Source: Epiperipatus broadwayi (taxonomy: Eukaryota; Onychophora; Udeonychophora; Euonychophora; Peripatidae). Taken from it: DNA of 64,000 bases. Of this stretch, positions 58,131-64,000 are shown piece after piece (positions within the stretch are counted from its first letter, which is position 1; each line of letters opens with the position of its first letter). Under the pieces are notes generated by a model that saw nothing but the letters and a program-made list of their open reading frames with translations, was not told where the DNA came from and made no database searches. The stretch spans positions 3,037,911 to 3,101,910 of the forward strand of contig JAQFVV010012441.1 of NCBI GenBank assembly GCA_028023455.1, written 5' to 3'. The position numbers and the translations under genes were made by a program.

Positions 58131-60705
58131 TAAAATTTTTATTAATCATTCATTAAACTGGGAATTATCTAATAATGAGTAATATTTCTGTAGTATAATT
58201 TTCACTATACCACTCTCACGCAAAATAGCAACATATACTGAACAATGATAAAGATATGTGTAAGAGATTGTAATCTGGGCCAACTGAGTGCCGGTTCAGC
58301 TTGAAATCTGGGGGGTTATAGATTTTTTTTCACATTTTTGGTCATATGTTTGTGTGAAAAACGGATGGAAACCACTTCCTATCTTGCTTGAGAGTGATAT
58401 ACTGAAAATTACATTATAGAAATATTATTCATTATTAAACTATCTGATTGTTTGTTTGTTTTTTAATTTTACAGCTGCGAACGATTTTATGCATCTTAAA
58501 ATATTAAAGTGTTTATTAAAATTTGTGATGTAACTAAAGATTAAGATGCTGACATCGAGTTTAATGAGTGACAAACTTATATTATTGATATCAAATAATA
58601 ATATTTGATTAATAATCATATGTGCTCTTAAAGTCCAATCTGACTTTCTTTTAAATAACTGGTTCATTGCCAAACTAGCTAGCCATCAATTATTGGTCAG
58701 TTAATAAGTATGTAATAGTATAATCTTAATCTTGATTGGTCACATAGATATGAATTTGCTTATCATGTAAAACCAAAAAAAAAAAAGAAATGATTATAAT
58801 GTGTTGCAGTCTTTAACACTAGTAAAGCGATAGCTGTATAGGCATTGAGCTCATAGTATTTTAATAAATACGTCTTATGAGTTTACAATTAGTATTGTAT
58901 ATTTTTAGCAAGTAGTTAGGAAATTATGTTGTGAGTGATATGTAAAGTCGTTAGTGTTAGGACTTTGTGTGTGTGTATATATATATTAGGATCATTAGAT
59001 CCTTATTTTGTCATCAAATCTTTTGCAGATGAATAGTAACTTACCTTATGAAATTTACATTTTGATATATACTGTAAAAGAATCAAGAATCAAGCATAAA
59101 CAACTGGAGAGTGACACTCTAGCGACACAGTGGTTGCATCAAATGTAACAGAAGCAGAGTTTATTTTATCACAAATGTAATGGAAATCACACATACACTT
59201 TGAATTAAATGATAAGTTATATCTCAACATCTATTTAATGTTTGACCCATGGGTGATATGATGATGGTGATATTCTTAGAGTGCCAACTATAGGGAAGTT
59301 ATAGCCCCATCATAATCATGTGACTAATCAAATCCCATTGATATTCATTAATACCCATAATCATTAATACTCATAATGCTAGCACTTATCTCTTGAATTT
59401 ACTAAATCACACACTAACTTTATAACATACTATTCTATATCTAGATATATTTTGGAGTCCTACATAGAATTAAAAAGAAGATATTAAATTTTAATAAAAA
59501 TGGATAAAATGAAAATTAATAAAACATAGTTTGAACCTCAAATAAATAAATTAAAAAATAAGTAAGCATTTTCTTTGATATTGAGCCTTGGATAAATAAT
59601 TATTTAAATATTTCAGTCTTAATACCTTTACCTCTTTTTATTTATCCATTAATTGATATATAAAATATAAAAAGTAAAGGGGGAAATTTATGCACAAAAA
59701 TCTATACACTATACTTGTGCATGAGAAGAATATACATCATCCTATTATTTAGATATATATACAAATTAATTGCTTTAAATATAAATAATTAAATATATAT
59801 ATATATATTACTTACCATAATAGCAATTATAATAAAAATCTCACCTTCTGATATTCTTCTGTTCATTTCAGAAATATATATATTATTATATGCATAACAG
59901 TTTTATGAACGCACGTGTGATTTGGTTGTACCTAGTTAAGTGATAGTCAAGTCCAGGATTTGATCTTTTTCTTCATAGAGGCGTCTTAACTCTGCTCTTG
60001 TAATTTTTTTGCATCTTCTTGAATTTGTGTCATCTTGTTGGGTTGCTTTTAAATTTCTTTTGTTTCATTTACTTTTTTTAAAATATTATTTAACTTCAAA
60101 TAAAAATGTAAAAGTGGGATTTGCCTTTAAATCAGGTAATCTTCAATGGGTTAAATGGCACAATGTTTATATTAAAGGTTGGGTTTCATTTTTTCTATCA
60201 GGTTGTCTCATTTTAACAAAGAGAGAAACCCCAGGTGATTTATACAGCAGGTTCACATTTTTAGGTAAGATCGAAGGCAGTTGACACTCAAAAGGAGGGG
60301 AGTCTAACCTTTTATTATTAAAATTACCATTTCATCATAAATATTTTTCATTATTTTATAATATGAGATAATTGCTTTTCTTTCTTTTATTTAAGATTAT
60401 TTTCCCATTGCTATGCAAAAGTTAATGTATATAGATTAAAACTCTTTTTTCAAAAAAATATAAACAAGGTAATCCTCAAAAATATTTATAATTAATTATG
60501 TTTGATGTTTGTTCTGAAATTCACCGCATAGAAGTTAAAATACAATTAAAAAATAAATATTGCACTTGTGCTTTCGGTCTTGACCAGTTCTGATTATCCA
60601 TTAGAAGCTCAAACTAATTTTCAATTCGTGAGAAAAGAAAGGGAGTGGAAGCTCTAATCTTGAGCTCCAAACGTTAGGTAAGTCTTTAACTTTCCATTAG
60701 TTACA

Positions 60706-63309
60706 ATGGAGAGTGATAATTACATTAATTATAGTCAAAGTAAACAAACTCTAACATTTGAAAATAAAGCAAATACGGCGGTCAATTCCCGCGAGGTTTT
60801 AAACTCAATATTAAATTCAAATGGCAAAGATTGTCAACTCAAATGGTCCGAAACTCCTTCACTGCATAATAATGAACCTTCAACATCATTTAATATCCAA
60901 ATAGCTTCAAAAAATAATAACTACGACCCAAATTCTAGTACAAACGACCAAATAGCCTGCGGTCAAATTGTAAATATCACCACAAAAAATGCAGAAAAAC
61001 ATAACAATACCCATATCTGCTCACAGATTTCTGCTGAGGATATATTCGTGAAATATAATCCCAGTTTTTAATTCTCGAACGCTTCAAACAAAAGAGAAAA
61101 TAATTACGTAGTGACAAATAAGAATAACCGTCAAAACTTATTATAGTGAAAACTTCTCTAATCCGCTAGGGGCCAGCAAAAACGCTTCTAATGGCAAACA
61201 GAGAGATTTTAAAATAAATTTTAAACAACCGCAACATAATCCCAAAGATACTCGCACTCAATTACATGATACTAATTATCCTACAGATGATATAATAAAT
61301 TTATCTAACTCCAATGAAAAAAACCTTTTGCAATCGGCAAATTAAAAAAAAAACATTATCGTACGCTAATGCTGTGGGTTTAAGCAAAACTGTAAATAAT
61401 ACCGAAAATGTAATGGTAGCTAATTCACGCGAACTCCTTTTAGATCTAACAGATTATGAGGTAGAACAGCACTCAGAACTTAACTATAGCACTTCTGATT
61501 ACAATACAATAGATATCAATAATCTAAATGAAGAAATATACCAAACTATCACTAACAATTTCAATAAAACCATTCCAAACATTCTTTATAAGTCATTCTT
61601 AAACTACTATAACGACAAATCGCTAATACTAGCGATTACAAATCAAAATTGTTCTCTCTTCAAGTTTCCCATGGATCAACTCTATGCCCTCATCAACCAG
61701 CAGCATTTTGGAAAAGGAATTCACAAAATTCTAACCCATCCCAACGACCGTTATGTGGGCATTGAGTTCAAAACCTGGGCGGACAGAATGAATTTTAGAT
61801 CTAACATCAAAGCGTTAGGGAATCATATATTGTGCTACATTGACATGAACAGACCAGTTACACTATCCAGAAAAATCAATAACTGTCTTGAAAATTTCAC
61901 TGAACAGGAATTGCAAAATATACTTATCAACTATGGCAATATTAGCAAGTTCATTTATCTGAATAATCCGCATCTTGATGATCAAATCTTGTCTAACACT
62001 GTGATATTTTCATTTACCCTAAAGAAAAACATCTCCCCCACTGACAGCCCCACCATCATAACCGCCAGAGGTTCACCATTGGTTTTATTATTTCGAGGGG
62101 TACGGCCCCAATGTTTCTACTGCCTCCAAAGGTCACATCTCATAAAAGATTGCACAGCTCAAATTTGCAACTATTGTGGCTTTAAAAAAATTAAGATGCA
62201 TAATTGCAGTGGGAAATCTAGCAATCCAGGGCTTACATCAATCAAGCAATACCTAATCCTACCACAAACAATGACTCTACCCAGGTCCATATCACCCAAA
62301 CCTCAAAAAAATTCCAGACAAACCTGAAAAGACTTCTTCAAATATCACAATAACCAATACATCATTACAAACCAATACTACTCAAGAACAAATGGAGATA
62401 GAAGTTGACACAAACCTCTGGGATGGTCTTGTTGACCAAAATCTCACACAAGTCCATAAGGCCATCACTCATCTTAATAAAACTGACCTAGACACAGAGG
62501 AAGGCAAGGACCTCTCAAACCCAATAGACCTTGAAGATAGCAACTATACAACTATAAAACCCAAATCCACTTCCATCCAGCAAAAAATATCTTTGTTATC
62601 ACAACAGTTAGGTCCATTGGTTCCTTCTGTGTCCAAAAAAGGCAATCAAAACAATCAGCAGACTACTCGCAAAACATCTCTGCAAACCCAAAAAAACAAT
62701 AAAGAAGAGTCTGCAAACATAAACGGCTTAATGGACAATAGATCTCAAGCTACCCAACGGTCACCGCCATCAGAACATTGCTCAGAGCTCAAAGAAAACC
62801 AGGAAAACAACAACTCGCAAAGACTCTCAACAGTCAAAAAACCTAAAAAAGACGGTAAATCGAAATCAAAACATCAAAACACTACAGATATATCTGCAAT
62901 TGCAAATCAAACTAATAAGATACACAAAAGAAAGTCGGTCCTCTCAGACAAGTCCAGCTCAGATGAAGAGAATGCTCAACCTCCAAATGATTTACAACCT
63001 CCCTCCAACAATCAAACAACAGATCTAACCCCTGCTAAACATCTCAAATCTTCTGAAAAGAAAAGAAAAACTATGGATCCTCCAACATCCAATCCCCTAG
63101 AACCATTGGAAGACACAACAACAAATTATACCCCCGCTTCAATTTTAAACGACTGCCTAGAATTTCTACCGACCCTTTCCTCTCTTTCTCAGGTGCCCTC
63201 TGAGAAAGTGGATGCTGCAGAAGACCCAGATGACATTGGTTGGTATGATTCGTCCACTGACTCAGAGCTGCTGATCGAAGAGACAAAACTAGATTGTTAT
63301 GAACTGTAA
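60706..63309 (+). pseudogene. LINE 3 ORF1 protein with CCHC zinc knuckle
   Basis: The likely start is ATG 60706 (MESDNYINYSQSK). The frame ends at a stop near 61069. It resumes after at least one frameshift at 61314-62327, and again (+1 frame, near the A-run at about 62306) at 62392-63309. Residues about 265-300 of the middle piece hold CFYCLQRSHLIKDC, a clean CX2CX4HX4C knuckle. CNYCGFKKIKMHNC, a less regular second one, follows. Upstream of it is an RRM-like region (IHKILTHPNDRYVGIEFKT). The C-terminal third is rich in S, N, Q, T and K (disordered), ending acidic (DDIGWYDSSTDSELL). ORF1 of such LINEs binds RNA and forms the RNP. Intact length would be about 860 residues, longer than typical L1 ORF1. 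Confidence 0.75.
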
Positions 63310-64000
63310 AATCGCTGGAGTCAATGTTCATGGCATCAACTCATTGGGTAGAGCCTATGCTATTACAAATTGGATTGCCCTCATCTCCCCGCATATATTC
63401 CTAATGAGAGAGACTAAATACCATCAGAACACTGATCATAAAATCCTAGCACTGCTTTCGTCATCACGTTATACCAGATTTTCTATTGGCTCCTCGGCTT
63501 CTGGGGGAGTTGGCATCCTGGTTAATAAAGCAATAGCTTTAATCTTCTACTGTTAGACAACAACATGGTTATCATTGAGGTTGACTACTGGGGCTACCCC
63601 ATTATCATTGCCTATGTGTACACGGCCAACGACAACTCAATATTACAACATAATCCACACGCTAAATGCCATCATCAGCAACAGAACCAGTCCGACAATC
63701 CTCTTGGGAGATTTCAATACCACATACCAAAACTTTAACACTAGATTCTTCCATCACTTAAATCAAAGTCTGATGTGTGGTGAGGGCTTCTTCCCCCCCC
63801 CCCCCAGGTGCCTTTTCCTTTTACACCAGAACTTGAAGTTCCCTGATTGACCTGATATATTATACACCAGACCTCCACTTTTATATTGATGCAGCTTTGG
63901 TTCCTGTCTTTTTCTCAGATCATATGGCACTATTTATCCATCTAGAAGCCATTGCGGCTCCAATGCCTCCTGCAGGGCCTGGCAGAACTATGCGTATGGT
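63299..64000 (+). pseudogene. LINE 3 ORF2, APE-type endonuclease (truncated by window end)
   Basis: ATG 63299 overlaps the end of ORF1 by 11 bp. The N-terminal part reads AGVNVHGINSLGRAYAITNW and LMRETKYHQ, where RETK holds the catalytic Glu. GGVGILVNKAIAL follows, then a stop at 63554. A second frame carries IIEVDYWGYPIIIAYVYTAN, and a third (63575-63850) TILLGDFNTTYQNF, the GDFN motif. A 15-base poly-C run (about 63793-63807) sits in a loop region. The last part reads DLIYYTPDLHFYIDAA and FSDHMALFIHLE, keeping the SDH motif. All endonuclease motifs can be found but in several frames, so this copy is inactive. Confidence 0.75.

Larger units (their letters stand above)
55554..60559. other. 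AT-rich stretch with SINE copies
   Basis: Apart from the SINE heads at 55.8, 56.0 and 58.0 kb I see no supported gene. A (GT)n/(TA)n run lies at about 58967-58986. The frames at 56573-56845, 58440-58673 and 60009-60284 have no recognised domain. The last could belong to the 5' leader of the LINE that follows. Confidence 0.45.
60560..64000 (+). mobile_element. Third LINE, 5' part, two overlapping ORFs (Tx1/L1-like layout)
   Basis: A leader (about 60560-60705), a long ORF1 (60706-63309, frameshifted) and the start of ORF2 (63299 onward) are present. ORF2 begins with an APE-type endonuclease. Its reverse transcriptase must lie beyond the window. The 11-bp ORF overlap, the long charged ORF1 with zinc knuckles and the endonuclease suggest a Tx1- or L1-related LINE. 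The assignment needs the missing RT. It is better preserved at its 5' end than the other LINEs here. Confidence 0.75.

Noticed and set aside
58262-58310. CTGAGTG...GAAATC string resembling a hammerhead
   Set aside because: The core lacks G8-A9 spacing and a NUH triplet; stems do not form.

Overview
This window is AT-rich animal nuclear DNA, most likely from an invertebrate with a large, repeat-rich genome. It holds several LINE retrotransposon fossils of bilaterian type, a Penelope-like element end, tRNA-derived SINE heads and mariner-like TIR elements. Simple (TA)n, (AC)n, poly-G and poly-T tracts are common. There are no operons, rRNA genes or intact long host genes. The lineage cannot be fixed from the sequence alone. 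A mollusc, possibly a cephalopod, is only a guess.

Layout. Bases 1-1020 hold AT-rich DNA and one exon-like open frame (739-1020) that fits no repeat seen here. Bases 1205-3730 are an RTE-like LINE whose endonuclease part is inverted against its reverse transcriptase part. A quiet 5-kb stretch follows, then a decayed coding-like block at 8.8-9.77 kb with about ten in-phase 29-residue repeats. From 11.4 to 17.3 kb lie a TIR element carrying a tRNA-like head, two exon-like segments, a GC-richer repeat block, a 190-bp duplication and a LINE 3' fragment. Two opposite copies of an LTR-like repeat sit at 18.5-19.8 and 52.6-53.7 kb. A TA-flanked 1-kb TIR element is at 22.96-24.01 kb. A second LINE runs on the minus strand at 26.2-29.5 kb. 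Another TIR element is at 36.07-37.23 kb. The last 3.4 kb are the 5' part of a third LINE: ORF1 with zinc knuckles, then an ORF2 endonuclease that runs off the window end.

The most interesting content is a set of repeats carrying hammerhead ribozyme (HHR) motifs, often inside long foldbacks. Family C (37.6 and 55.2-55.5 kb) has a textbook type I HHR: core CTGAGGA, a 4-bp stem II, GAAA, a self-complementary stem III and a GUC cleavage triplet. Family A (18.2, 22.4, 22.5, 40.2 and 45.5 kb) has an HHR-like core whose stem II covaries between copies. Family B (47.76-48.31 kb) is a perfect 261-bp foldback. It encodes the C-terminal end of a Penelope-like GIY-YIG domain and has a degenerate HHR downstream. 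Together they look like Penelope-type terminal repeats or retrozyme-like nonautonomous elements. Their transcripts should fold into long hairpins and some may cleave themselves.

No complete host gene was found. The exon-like segments at 0.7-1.0, 12.7, 13.1 and 24.5 kb are proposed at low confidence, and the rest reads as introns or intergenic DNA filled with mobile-element relics.
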